NCBI GenBank assembly: GCA_026214975.1
Contig: JAOBSW010000238.1
Span: forward strand, 60,406-124,405
Direction: 5' to 3'
Source of the DNA: Gentiana macrophylla
Taxonomy: Eukaryota > Streptophyta > Magnoliopsida > Gentianales > Gentianaceae
DNA length: 64,000 nt
Both the position numbers and the translations under genes were made by a program. Position 1 is the first letter of the stretch. Each line of letters starts with the position of its first letter. Under the pieces are notes generated by a model. The model saw only the letters and a program-made list of their open reading frames with translations, was not told the DNA's origin and ran no database searches. Below are positions 1 to 12,000 of this stretch, in pieces.

Positions 1-1119
1 AGTTGATGAATAAAATATTGAGTTGGATCCAAATGGATCCAACCCAGCGTGAAACCAAACAGGGGCCAAGGGTGGGGTATAGTGTGAGAGAGCCTAATGA
101 AGTATTCCCAGCACTCATTTCGGATTGTAGGAATGGGGGAGGCATAAACAACTAACAGTATCCAGCTGATCATATTATTTTTCATAACTGCCAGAGAAAG
201 ACCGTAGTGTGTACATGTCAAAGGGATAAGTTGTACAATACTGTCGTTCCAAAAACACCATATGCCACCAGCAAATCCCCTAGCCTCCACACAAATACTT
301 TTCGTGAAGTGGAAGGGTCGGGGAATACGCCACGCTTGCACACTACTCACCCGAGTTTCCATTAAACAAAGGATGTCCATTTTATGCTCTGTCATTAGAG
401 TTTTCACATTTATCTTTCCTTAATTGATGAAATGTTTGTCAGATCATTCTCCTCATTCCCATAATAAAATGTACTCCTTCCGCTTTTTTATCTCATCACA
501 TTTTAATTTACTATTTTTTTTATTTATCTGTCATTTTTCCTTCTTTACCAATAAAATATTTACATCTCCAATAAAAAAAAATACATTTTCAATACTAAAA
601 TTCCTTTACCAACAAAGTATTTACATCTTCAATAAAAAAAAAATACAATTCATGGTTGGGACTATAATGTGCATCGTAAATAGAGATTGTCTCGATCTGT
701 TAGCATGGTTGTCGTTTTGTTGGTTCGGTACCATTGGTTCAACAGTGGTCTTGCTAGCCGAAAACAATATTTGTTCATATTATTGTTCAGTGATTGTTCT
801 CTTTCACTTTCTTAATTCTGCTTCAATTTCTTTGTTATCTTTAAATGCTTCTATTTCTTTGTTATTGTAATGGTAACTTAAACTATCTTTCATGAGTGCA
901 GTATGAAAACATGTGCAGTCGTCAAGAATGTATGAAGCATCTCTTTGAGATCCGTGTTCATTTGGGGAAGATCAGTAGGGTTGATCAACCTGCTGATGGC
1001 AAGTCTACTGAAGACAAGTCTGCTGATGCACAACAGACTTGTGGAACACGTCTGCTACGTGTTTTTCGAGTTTTGTTCAAGTTACTTCTGGGGTATTTCA
1101 GTCATTTACTGGGTTGACT
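1..1119. other. AT-rich intergenic stretch
   Basis: No gene is supported here. The open frames at about 424-870 and 896-1117 have low-complexity Phe/Ser-rich or unremarkable translations and match no family I recognise. The second one begins at GTG, not ATG. Short A/T tracts and two near-copies of an 'AATAAAA...TTTACATCT' motif (about 550-630) are the only structure seen. Confidence 0.6.
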
Positions 1120-1300
1120 GTTAAGTCGGTTAGAGTTCGATTCCCAAGGCTATAAATACCATTTGTATTAATTGTAACTAGTAATGTAACTTTCTCGTGA
1201 TAATGAAATATCCTTGTTTGTCCGTGGAGTAGTCGGCAAGACATTGCGGAAACCACGTTAAATCTGTGTTCTTCTTGTTTCGCTTTTGTTTACTTGTTAA
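1120..1300 (+). mobile_element. LTR-like remnant (Copia type)
   Basis: A TATA box (TATAAATA, 1151-1158) is followed about 95 bases later by a segment ending in 'ccacgttaaatctgtgttc' (about 1251-1269). That arrangement is characteristic of the R/U5 part of many plant Copia LTRs. A similar segment lies inverted at about 1535-1560. No partner LTR, primer site or target duplication was found, so this is a fragment at best. The assignment rests on recalled family resemblance. Confidence 0.35.
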
Positions 1301-2259
1301 TTTATATCTTTACTCACAATCGCCATCACCTCTTGATCGATCCGTCATCATGTGATCATCTTTAAATGCTTCCACGTAAATCTTGTGTGATATCACTTAT
1401 GTAGAATAACCGACGTGTTTAGTTGTCACGGACTGGACAAGTGTCATGCGGTCTTTTTCCCATTTTACCCTTAAGATGGGAACATGTTGTCTTGGGATCA
1501 TTCAAACGAAAGTAAACACATTGAAATGTAAATGGGGAACATAGATTTAACGTGGTTCGGCGATTCGCCACGCCCACGAAAACAACAATTTTAGATTAGA
1601 GAAAATTTATACTCATAAATCTATCTATCAGCATCCTCACTTTGTACTGAAACTAAATTTAGCTATTACTGAAAATACGATTTTTTTTTTAAACGAGGAT
1701 CGTGGTGGTTTATATAAAACTAAGAAAAGTAACATATCATATTTTTAAATGAGGATTGTGATTCCAATCACAAAATATAGGAAATATACTAGAGACAATT
1801 GATGGTTTTGCATACTAGCTAGAGACTGTTTATGCTATAAAACTGAGAAAAATAACCTATCATATTTTTAATTTTTAATTTTTTTAATTATATATTATCT
1901 GCCCATCACAATTAGTATCATCTTTTTCGAAGACTACAAATAACTGCCATCATATGCAATATATAGTTATATACAATATATATACTTTCAAAAAAATATA
2001 CAATATATATATTTTTATCAACAAGTACCATCATATAAAAAAAAACTACAATCATATAAAATTCAAAAGTAATCGTCGGCGTTTTTGTTTTTCTACAAAT
2101 GAAGCTTAAATCAAATGAACAACCATAATACATTTTTTTATTCTTGTCCAAAAAAAAAAACAAAAATCATAAAGTAAATACGTAATACCACCAAGTTTGT
2201 TGAGACAGAAACTTAAGCTCCACATATTTCTAAATATTATTCTCTTTTTGTCAAGTGAT
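1301..2259. other. AT-rich intergenic stretch
   Basis: No gene is supported. The segment at about 1535-1570 (minus strand) resembles the Copia U5-like motif at 1251-1269 in inverted orientation. The remainder is A/T-rich with short TATATA runs (about 1960-2010). Confidence 0.55.
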
Positions 2260-2830
2260 TTGGTTGACGGAGGTCGGACTATACATCGCCACGTGTTGCC
2301 TTCACATTATCCCACTTTAAGCCTAAGGGTAGATTTGAATCCCAGGTGGGAGATCGGTCTGATTCGCTTCTCAGTCCACTGTAGGTTGGCCAGGACACAA
2401 CGGAGCAGAGTCGGCGTTGTTCGGGCCATAACGGCCTCGGGGGCTCGACGCAAGTCGACCAAAGCAATCCCCGATATTTAGCACACATGCGTAAAATCTA
2501 AGATAAAACATTGAAAGATCATTTAGTCATTAAGACTCTGATCTTGTCATTTAAAATACCATAATTACCTCCTAAAATTACGGGATTAACACGGTATAAT
2601 ATAATCTTTGAGGGATACGAAAGAGAGTCCATCATGGACACGACACAGGCATGTCTAGGCAAAAGCCCCCCTATATAAACGATCCCAAGAATTACGAAGA
2701 GACTTTATTCTTGAACAATCATATGATACGATCTCAGGCTCAGTCTAAACGCATAAACAACATCCAGTAGAGGAAAATACGGCCTAGATGATTACACAGA
2801 CGAATCCAACATCGTCATTGGTCTTCACGT
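2260..2830 (+). mobile_element. LTR-like remnant with TATA box
   Basis: This block is locally GC-richer than its surroundings. It contains a TATA box (CTATATAAAC, 2671-2680) preceded by 'aaaagcccccc' and followed by a U5-like stretch, which is a typical plant Gypsy LTR layout. Overlapping frames on both strands at 2197-2488 are not recognisable as proteins. No second LTR or target duplication was found. The call is an inference from promoter-like architecture. Confidence 0.3.
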
Positions 2831-3258
2831 ATACACCACGATATATGAAAGTGTCAAGTATTATTTTTTTAATAATTATATTTCTAAAAAAAAAAATTAA
2901 TATACTATCTTTAGAAAGACAAATTTATCACAATTCCATTCGGTAAATATTACAACTAAGTAAAACAAATTTGAAATTTTAGATAAGGTTTTGTTTGAAG
3001 GGTATTGATTTAAAAGTAAACAAAACAAAGAAAAAAGCAAAGACAAAAAAATAAAATAAAAAAAAAAAAAAATCTACCGCACGGGTATAAAATTTGTTTG
3101 TGTATAAAGTAAATAATAAAAAAATTATAGATATGATTTTTCTTGAAAGGAATTGATTTTTATTTTTTGACAAAATATATTTGATAGTTAATTGTGAGGA
3201 ATTCTTTTTCAAAAAAAAAAAGTTGTGAGGAATAAACAGAAGAAAATAATCTTTTTTA
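2831..3258. other. A/T-rich low-complexity stretch
   Basis: Dominated by poly-A and A/T tracts (for example around 3050-3075 and 3210-3220). The minus-strand frame at 2979-3212 is a Phe/Lys/Asn-rich artefact of base composition. No gene is seen. Confidence 0.6.
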
Positions 3259-3672
3259 TTACCTATTTACTTTCGAGGCGACGAGAATCAAATTATGAGT
3301 ATGTTTCTCCTTTTTCTACCTCTTTTGCATGAGAGTTGCTTGACTTAACGCTACGACACACGACACGTTCCCCACACGCCCGACACGCCGTGTAGGTTGA
3401 TAAAAATAATAATATTTTAAATTTTAATATCCAAAGACTTCGGACAAAGGCAACGTCACGCCCGTCCTATGCAATTTTGGACGACGACCCACCGAAAAAT
3501 CGAACATCCCGAATGTAAAGCTTCTCCTGGGACGCTGCTCAAAGATGTATCAACGCCCGTCCCACTGGACGCTTGGTTTGATGAATCTATTTACTTTCAG
3601 CGACGAGGAATCAAATTATGAGTATGTTTCTCTTTTTCTACCTCTTTTCAGATGTGAGTCTTTGACGACGAA
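3259..3672 (+). repeat. Imperfect direct repeat, two copies of about 90 bp
   Basis: The segment at about 3259-3352 ('ctatttactttcgaggcgac...') recurs at about 3583-3672 ('ctatttactttcagcgacga...') with small indels. Both copies share 'aatcaaattatgagtatg' and 'ttttctacctctttt'. The spacing is about 324 bp. It may be a short tandem duplication or two pieces of the same decayed transposon. No coding function is seen. Confidence 0.6.
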
Positions 3673-3690
3673 CGCTTGGCCACGTGAAGA

Positions 3691-3797
3691 CCGACACGCC
3701 CAACATTGGTTGTTGGTGAGTACACCGATAAATACTATTAGATCGAATGTCAATCCACCTAACGCGGTGGGAGTATGGTTTAACCATTGACCCATTA
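3691..3797 (+). mobile_element. Fragment homologous to the nested LARD-like element
   Basis: About 105 bp here match the reverse complement of about 10563-10665, inside the non-coding interior of the nested element at 7302-16319. Shared landmarks include 'cacgcccaacat', 'ggttgttggtga', 'tacaccgataaatacta', 'tgtcaatccacc' and 'gggagtatggtttaacca'. It is therefore a remnant of a relative of that element, in opposite orientation. No LTR is attached. Confidence 0.7.
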
Positions 3798-4989
3798 TGG
3801 TTGTTTCATTTTATAATAAATTAGATATATAAATGAAACAAATAGTGTCGTAAGGAATCGTGGAGCATTATATTCACCACATATTATTTTTGTCGTATAG
3901 TAAATATTTGACTACATTATACAAATAGTGTAATACTTTTTTTTTGAGAAAACAAATAGTGTTATACTATAATTATAAAGTCTCTTACGCCATTATCTTT
4001 CTGTTTCCATTCTCACCGTAATACGCATAAAGTCATATCAAATGTTTTATTTTAATTAATATGATAACGATTTATAAAATAAATGATATTATAATTAGGG
4101 AAAAATTAAACATCTAAAAGATTATTGATGACGACATACGGACACAAAGGACCGTGAAATCCGATATTGCATGTGCCTTTAACATGGTTGGCCCATTTAT
4201 CAAATTGTTATATACTAACTTTTCTGGACAAAACTTTAACGTGGGTGGGCTCTAAAAATCGTTTGGACAAAACTCAGTGGCCTAGTCATATCGAAAACAA
4301 CCAATTTATGGCCATTAAAATATTGTTGAAAAAAATAAGGCGAATTCTACCGTTACCACGTTAAAAAGTGATTAATATATGCGAAATAAAATGTAAAATA
4401 TCAAAAATATCCTTTATTTTTATGCATTGAAAATTGTATCAAAATTTGGGTTATTTAAATGAAGGGTAAAGGAGGAAAAAAAAATAAATATTGCGTTAGT
4501 AACGTAAAATGACAGATAAATAAAAACAAAGCAAATTCTGAAAAATGATAGATAAAAGAAAGGGAGGAGTACTATATTTTACACATAAAATTTTACATGT
4601 GAATGTAATGCCGGAAATATTTATGTGATGCTAATAAAACTCAACAAAAAACGAGTTCTATTGACACCATGTAAATACTTCGGCACCATAATTTACATAT
4701 AAACTTTTTACATGTTAATATGAACGTGGTGTCGGAAGTAAAACAATATATTGTACATACATTGCTAATGGTATAACTAATGGTATAAAATTTAGCTAAT
4801 ATGTACAATATATTATTGAATATTACAAAAAAGCAAAGTAAAACTAATGGTATAAAATTTAGCTAATGCGTCCGAAATTCCATTTGACTAATATTAATGA
4901 AATGAATGTTTTTTTAATGAGGAAAACCAACACATTTATTAAAGCAAATCCGTCAAAGAGGCGGAGATTACATCATGTGGGAGATGTAC
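3798..4989. other. AT-rich intergenic stretch
   Basis: No gene is supported. It contains repeated short motifs such as 'taatggtataaaatttagctaat' (about 4783-4800 and 4845-4865) and diffuse A/T-rich DNA. The part from about 4921 is probably the 3' tail of the RNase H relic that follows on the minus strand. Confidence 0.6.
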
Positions 4990-5403
4990 TCTCTAAGAAA
5001 TAGAACCCACAGATGCAACACCATATCTAACAAAAAGGTGCGCCGGGATAGTATCAGTCCTTTTCACAAAAGCAAACTGACAGGACGTAAAGGACGCTGA
5101 GGCTAAAACACAGTCACGAGCTAGACAACCAAGACAGAGAGGTCTTCCGATGAGCGAGACAAGGCCTGAACGCAATATAGACAATCACTCTCAAAGATGA
5201 TAGACGTGAAGCCTAGCCGATCTGCCTCCGTTAGAGCCAACAAAATCGCGCGTATCTCCAGCAGCTCCGGAGTATCATCCGGATCATAGTGGAAAGAAAA
5301 TGACGCAACAATAGACCCCAACGAATCTCTATAAACCAGCCTAATACCCAAGCCTGCATCCGCCACAGAAGCATCCGAATTACACTTCCAGGTACCCAGG
5401 GGG
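4990..5403 (-). pseudogene. LINE-type RNase H domain, 3' part (split by a transposon)
   Basis: Read on the minus strand from 5403, the translation gives 'GTWKCNSDAS', 'GIRLVYRDSLGSIVASF', 'LEIRAILLALTEADRLGF' and 'IIFESDCLYCVQALSRS'. This is the RVT_3-type RNase H fold found at the C-terminus of plant non-LTR retrotransposon ORF2 and in derived host genes. It carries the first catalytic Asp (SDAS), the Glu helix and the ESD motif. Near 5125-5150 the frame shifts. The following frame runs to a stop at 4993 through 'CVLASASFTSCQFAFVKRT' and 'AHLFVRYGVASVGSIS', the usual end of this domain. The N-terminal continuation lies at 21862-22010, beyond the Athila-like insertion. It is a broken relic: one frameshift plus a 16.5-kb interruption. 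Confidence 0.75.
5400..5403. repeat. Target-site duplication, left copy (GGGG)
   Basis: Four G residues immediately precede the 5' LTR (5404, starting TGATG) and recur at 21858-21861 after the 3' LTR (ending CATCA). The G-tract (five Gs on the left, four on the right) makes the exact length uncertain. A 5-bp duplication with one mismatch is equally possible. Confidence 0.55.
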
Positions 5404-6225
5404 TGATGTAAAGTCAACTAGATGATACTTTTTACGATGTTTTATCCCCATTTCTCATGCATTTATTGTTATTTTCGTATCAATTCGAGTCAGTATTTGC
5501 TTAGTTTCATCCATATGTGTAGATAGTAATTATTATGTAAAATATCATGTTTTGATTGGTTTTGTACCGCTTATAGTAACCAGAGCGTCATGTCGGGTTT
5601 ACGCTTGGTATTTTGGTGTTGTATTGCAGGATTATAGGTTGACCAAGACCCCGATGGATGACACGTGTTGAGCCTAAACACGACTTTTGAGTTCTAGAAG
5701 AGTGTGCCGGGAGCTTACAAGTCAAAAACGGATCATTTGCCGTTAGCATTTCTACCGTAACCTATCTTCACGCGACAATTGACCCACCTTAGAAGCATTT
5801 TCTGGAGAAGACTTCTTCATGAGAGTTTTATATCTTCAAACGAGATTTCCAACACATTTTGAATCTCGTCAATCGGAGGTCTAAAACTCAAGTTATAGCC
5901 GTTTTCTTGAGATCTTTGGGTTGCAGATTTCTAGAGTGTATCACGGCTCAAGCCGAGACACTCACGGTGTAAGCCGGGACATCAACTCTTAGGTGGTTGG
6001 ATGCAATTAATGCTAAAATCAAATCTCAACCACTTTGTCACGGTCCGGCTGATATCAAAAAAATATCAGCAGAGACGAAAACCCATCTTCTTCACCTCTC
6101 TTGCAGGCACCTCCACCTCAAGGCTTCCCCTAGCCAAAATTTCATCATTTAGCATTTAAATCCATTGTAAAAATTGTAGAATTATCATTTTGATGTTTGA
6201 AGCTCTCGGTGGATGTAGGAAACAA
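5404..6225 (+). repeat. 5' LTR of the Athila-like element, truncated
   Basis: It aligns with 20087-21006 of the 3' LTR from 'tgatactttttacgatg' onward. The first 20 or so bases differ between the two copies. A segment of about 105 bp present in the 3' copy (about 20735-20840) is missing here near 6050. Similarity stops abruptly at 6225 (counterpart 21006), so the last 850 bp of the LTR and the primer-binding site are missing. Internal 'ggctcaagccgaga'-type repeats are visible. Confidence 0.85.
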
Positions 6226-6352
6226 GTCCCATGTAGTCACCAAGTGTTTTATTATTTTCTTGTTGTTTCTATCTTGTAGTGGATGACCCATTCTTGACAA
6301 GGCAAGACACCGCTCTCCATATCGTTCGGATATCAACAATTACATTCAAAGT

Positions 6353-7301
6353 TTGAGAGCCGAAAATAAAGGTAGTCAAGCAAGCCAAGAGCCTAATCGA
6401 GGTGAAATTTCTTCACAAGAGTCATCTAATCAAGAAGTAGAGATGGATGAGGACTTTGTAGATGCACAAGTTGAACAAAATCCCTTAAATCCAAATGACT
6501 ATCCTCCACCACCACCACAAGAACCATATCCAAAAAGTCCATCACCTCCACTTGAACCACCTCCACCAATCCCTCCACCATCCCAAGAACCATATCCATA
6601 TGATCCACCCCCAAATCCACCCTACCAATATAGACCGCTTTGTGAGCAAGCCACTCAAAGAAAAAATCAAGTTCATAATCCTATTCGGCTACCTCACATT
6701 GATGCTAAAAACTTTGCAATCAAGTCACTTATGTTTGGTCTAGTGAAATGTAGAGCTCAATTCCATGGAAAGGCCCATGATGACCCACATTCACATCTTT
6801 ATAACCTTGAAGAAATATGCAATACGGGATTCCAAAATAGTGTTTTTCAAGAATTTACCCGTCTTGCATTATTTCCTTTTTCATTGAAGGGTCAAGCAAA
6901 GGAATGGCTTATGTCACTTCCCCCACCATCACTTGCAATCATAGGATGATATACAAACCGAGTTTTTGAAGCAATACTTTCCATCGGGTAGATATTTGGA
7001 GTTGAAGGTAAGAGTTACTACTTTCAAGAAAAATTTAATTGAATCTTTGGACAATGCTTGGGACCGTTTTAAGAAGCTTTTGAGGGCGTGTCCAAATCAT
7101 GAATATACTTTGGACATGCAAGTCCAATCATTTTGTAGTGGCTTGCATAAATTGTCAAGAAAAAAAATTGATTCGGCATGCCATGGATCACTTATGATGA
7201 GCACGGCCCAAGATGTTTATAAGGCTATTGAAAGAGTGACAAGAAATGAGAAATTGTGGAATCCCGGTCCAAGTGAAACGGAAGTTGCCATTGGAGATGA
7301 G
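6353..7301 (+). pseudogene. Athila-like gag, N-terminal part
   Basis: The structural capsid protein of the outer retroelement. The frame is open from 6353 (the first in-frame ATG is 6443). It starts with an acidic segment and a Pro-rich repeat (PPPPPQEPYP, about 6510-6630) and then enters the retrotransposon gag fold: IRLPHIDAKNF, FHGKAHDDPHSHLYNLEEI, LALFPFSLKGQAKEWLMSLP. A small indel near 6945-6965 shifts the frame. The fold resumes with LKQYFPSGRYLELK, FKKNLIESLDNAWDRFKKLL and CPNHEY. At 7301 the frame meets the nested element. Removing that insertion and one target copy would keep the same reading frame into 16325. Non-functional as it stands. Confidence 0.85.
7297..7301. repeat. Target-site duplication ATGAG, left copy
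   Basis: ATGAG at 7297-7301 directly precedes the first LTR of the nested element. It is repeated perfectly at 16320-16324 directly after the second LTR. A 5-bp duplication is the signature of LTR-element integrase. It shows that the 7302-16319 element inserted inside an existing gag. Confidence 0.95.
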
Positions 7302-9034
7302 TGAAGGATGCAGGTTCTTAGATCTAAACGAATTAGATCTATACGCAGCGGACGGATCACGATTTACATATCATAAAACATAATCAAAGGATTTAACAAC
7401 TACAAGGGGGTTTAAGATTATGTTACCAATAGTAGGAAGAGAAGCCAAGATCTTCCAATGTGTTCTCCAAACGGCGGTTGGTGGACACCCTTCTTGATAC
7501 ACGAACCTCCTTGATATGCAACCAGAAAAATCCCGAAGATTTTTCCAACTCGAACCCTAAGAATAGAGGCCGAAATTTTTCGGCCAATTTCTCTCGGTGA
7601 AAGTGGCGTGGATAGTACCTTCCCAATTAGACTTGGGAGAACTCTCTTTATATAGGAGAGTAATCAATATCCTCCAAGGATTAAATAATTAAGTGATAAT
7701 TATCACATTAATCCTTTTCCAAATAAAAGATAAATAAAATGATTATCCCAAACAAATTAGGATAAATCATATTATTATCTAATATTCCATGAATTATCAT
7801 TTAACAAATAAAAGATAAATCACATGTCAAATAATTATCCAAGAAAACTAATTTCTCTCTAATTAAATGATGATATTGGCGCCACCTTTAGGGTCAAAAG
7901 CCACATAAAAATGTCTTTTATGTGTATCATATTATTTAGCCCAACTAAATAATATACATGCATATCAATTAATTAGCCCAAACCAATTAATTATATCATC
8001 TGAGGCCCAAGTAACAAGATTACTAGTCCGAATTATGTGTTTCACATCGGGACCATGGACCTATAACCGGTAGCTCCAATAATTAATTATTCATCGAAGC
8101 AGAAAGTACATTAATTATTAATTCGGGATTACGCCACCATAAACCCAAATCGAACTCTACCGATTATAGATGTATACTTATACTCAACCCATAGCCGGCG
8201 AATAAGCGTCCATTGATATAATCACTACATACGGATTAACCCCTCCATAGACTGTCCATTCTGAGTGGGAAGTCTCCGTGAACCCGACTCAGAATATCTT
8301 ATCCTTATTTACCATTAACCCCCTAATGATCAATTAGTACACATATCTGACTAGTAGCTAATTAGTCAAATGTGAACTCCCGGGATCGATCACTTTCTTA
8401 GGGCTAACAAACAAGGGGACTGTCTCTCTACTTCCCGCAGGAAGGAATGGATTCCATGTCCGTGAAAATCGGAACTACTCACTCATCCGGAGATAGTGCC
8501 AATGAGAAGTGGCTTGGAACACATATTAAAGTGAACCATAACTAACACATCAAACACTACCCCGGGACAAGCAAACATCCGTGATCACCTCAGATTAAGG
8601 TTGATCCATATATGATCATCTAATGATTTAATAAGATTCCTCGATTACGGAATTATACCGAGAAATACTGATTAAATCGGTCCGATCTATATGAATGCCA
8701 TCATATATAAATGCCCTAGCGTAGGTACCTCTGCACCGACAGTCCGGATAAGACTATCACACCCTAAGGTGTTCTCAGGCGCATTATTGGTGTTTTAATC
8801 AAGAGACCCTAAACTCGATTAAGTTCACCACGGATATCATTTAAGTATATCACCACTAACTCAATCCTCACGTGTAATCCATACACTGAGTTAAGTGGTT
8901 ACATACAGATATACTTAGGGTTTGCAGCAGTGTATTACTTTACAAGCACAAAGCAAGTAATAAGGTGAGATAAATTCTGTCATTCATTATTAAAAACAAT
9001 TACACAAATTGTCTTTCGGGCACTACACCTAACA
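7302..9034 (-). repeat. LTR of the nested element (3' LTR in element orientation)
   Basis: 1733 bp, matching 14587-16319. On the minus strand it contains a TATA box near 7645-7655 (TATATAAAGAGAG). Long stretches, such as about 7670-7900, are essentially identical to the other copy. Differences come in short clusters of substitutions and indels at GC-containing motifs (see findings). Confidence 0.95.
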
Positions 9035-9046
9035 ATCTCCCACTTG
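9035..9046 (-). promoter_or_regulatory. Polypurine tract of the nested element
   Basis: On the minus strand CAAGTGGGAGAT directly abuts the LTR start TGTTAGG. This is the classic plus-strand primer layout of plant Copia elements, and it fixes the element's orientation. Confidence 0.85.
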
Positions 9047-12000
9047 CACGAAATGACAAGTAACGATTGTTTTTAGAGCACACCCTTTCTCATCTTATTC
9101 ACAACACTCTCCCACTTGCTCTAAAAGCGGATGAGACATATCCATCAATGTCGCACCCTCCAAGCACTCGACTTGGTACACTCGATTAGTTAGGTTGTCG
9201 ACTCGAGACGATCTTTAGGATTGAAAGCGTGGCGGTCCTTCCAATCAGGCGGTACTACTCTCTCAACATGCTTTTGACCTCTCTGGTCGAGAAAATCCTT
9301 CTAAGCTATCTCTTCATTGTTTTCACGATGAAGCGATATCGGCTTATCGACACTGGAATTACCAGGACCAAAAAGGAAATTCTAAGCACTATGAGTAAAC
9401 ACCGAGCCCGAGATCAACTTAATGATCATCCTTAATCGACTACAGAAGTCGAATCGATAGTAGTCAACCATATTCAAGTTTGCACCTGAATATACAAGCA
9501 TATGATTCCTCGTTCTCTAACGATACTTGAGGACGTACTAAAACTGCTACTTATTGCTCAAATCCAAGATTCGATTACTATTGACTTATGATAACCTGAC
9601 TTGCCGTTATCCAAGAGAGACTCTATCCCATTTTCTCTTTATCCGGAGATTTAGAGAATCATTCCTGAGAGGTAAGGTAGGACTACTCTCGTTGAATGCT
9701 GCAACCATATATGCATAATCATCTTATTCAATAAGATCGGTGGGATAGCCAATGACTCATTCTCGTGAATTTGACCGAATCAGATTCTTAGAACATAGTC
9801 CAATTCTCTCATCCAGAGAATCTTGGCGTGTCAGTTTCTGACTTCAGATAGCACACACATGTTGTTTCCAACTGTTTCAGTGTTATCATTCATGAACACT
9901 AATACTACTATTTTACCAATATTGATATCCAGTCTACTAAAGACTTATCAATATTCTGGTCAATTCCACATATTTTAAAACATGTGACTTTAAATGACCG
10001 AGAGGTTCTCTTAAATCCACAGAGGATATAAGCCATGGCAGTGCCTCCTACCAAAGGTTCTTTTCGAATGAATTAAGATATCGTTAGTCTCGCAAAAAGG
10101 TCTTAGGAATCACCCCTAACTTCGCTTTGTAACGAATCCGTTATTCATTCTTAGCTAAAACCCTTCATTACGAATGAATTGATTCCGTTGTTCGGCAAGA
10201 AAGTCTCAGGAATCACCCCTATTTTTGCGCTTAACAAAATCTAGCAAGATCGAGTGGTGAGAGAGTTCAAGGTCTGGTTAACTCTCTACTTGTCGAGGAA
10301 TCACCCTATACCACTCAAATTTGCGCTGAAAGTTTAAACTTTCCTATTCATTCGACTCTTTTCTATGTAGATCCAATTGCTCCCACTTGGCCTGAGATAC
10401 TCGGGTGGTTCTACAATAGATCGAACAAAAAAGCCGAGTACAAAACTCCATTTACTGGGGGTTAAGGTCATGTCAAACCAACCTCTATGATCGAGAATCC
10501 TATACACACCCACCAAGAGCCATAGGTTATCAATCACCCCAAGCAGACCGTAAAGTCCACAAAACCACAATGGGTCAATGGTTAAACCATACTCCCAACT
10601 GCGTGGTGGATTGACATCCCGATCTAGTAGTATTTATCGGTGTAATCACCAACAACCGATGTTGGGCGTGGTCCGATTAAATCGAGATAGTAACTACCTT
10701 TGGGGTAACCGTACTCAAGGTTTAAGGTTGTTACTTATAGATTCTATCGAAGGCTTGTGACAGATTCAACCGTCACTTTACGATCTCAAGAATCTTATAA
10801 TCAACCTTCACTCGTCTCATTAAGATATTTCACGAACAATACAATCTGAACGTGCGCGCAAAATCTCCGATCCTACCTTCAAGCATTAAATGCTAAATGC
10901 CTACATTTATGGAAGTGGTGTGAACCGAATTCACTCATTATCCATAAATACACTAGCATCTTTTAGGTAGACTTCTCGGTTTACATAATAATGTTAACCG
11001 TTATTTTGCAACCAATTATCTTAATCGAGTTTAACAGTGTATTGTAGCACATTAATAACTATATCAGGCAAGTCTATGGTTTCTTCCTCAGTGAGAAACA
11101 TTCCACTAGGAGGCAGGCCGAGCATCAGTCCCAAGACTATGCGGTAGCCTATTTCTGAGCATGGAATACTCTATTCTCTGCTAAAATCGAGACTCCTCCT
11201 TGTATTCTTTTGATAAACTAAATCACGTTTGAGTAGTTATCGGACAAAATGTCACCACTCAAAAACTCCCACTAGCTTGTATCTCTCACTAGACCACGAA
11301 GGTCATGGTGAACAAGCTATGTTACCCTTCAAATCTATTACCTTTCCCGATTGAAAGGAAACTTAGTCATTGTTCCTTTGAGATAGTGTTCCAAGACCGG
11401 GAGATAGGAATCACCCTTAGCCGATCAGCCAGGTCTTGTCTCTAGGATATATGCACTAATTAATAGATATTGAAGGGTCGTTTATCTTAATAAGGAAACC
11501 TTTTGCCTTTAATAGTTTTAGATGTGTTACACATACCTATTCAAACTTTTCTTAGTGGTTCTGTCTTTATCAAACAAAAGTCCGAGTCATGATTCATACT
11601 ACAAATGTCATCTTCACTTTGTTTAAGACAACTGTATTATTGAAAATGAAAGTAATTCCTTTTTTTTCAACAATTTGTTAACAGAAAAATAAATTTTTCT
11701 GTGATATTCAAGGGTTAAAATCCAAATTCATTTCCTTATATCACTCCCACTATTATAGCTGAAACAACTGCCCATTGTTACTCTATTAATCGTTAATGCA
11801 AAGCTCTCTCGTTCTTCCAAAGAACTTAGCTCCCGAGTCGAGTTACTCGGTTAAGAAAATTGCCAAGGATTCATTGGTTAGTGATCCAAATCACTTTCCT
11901 TATCCTATACTTTCTTTAATTAATATTTCGGTTTAGCCTCAATCTTAGTTTAGATGATTAACACTTGTAGACATTCTTTCCCATTCTTGACTTTCCTTAA

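Noticed and set aside
424..870. 148-codon open frame on the plus strand
   Set aside because: Phe/Ile/Ser-rich low-complexity translation produced by A/T-rich DNA. No domain or homologue recognised.
1126..1150. tRNA T-arm-like 'gagttcgattccc'
   Set aside because: No acceptor, D-arm or anticodon stem can be built around it. It lies next to a TATA box in an LTR-like fragment.
2197..2488. Overlapping open frames on both strands
   Set aside because: Lie within a GC-richer LTR-like fragment. Neither translation resembles a protein family.
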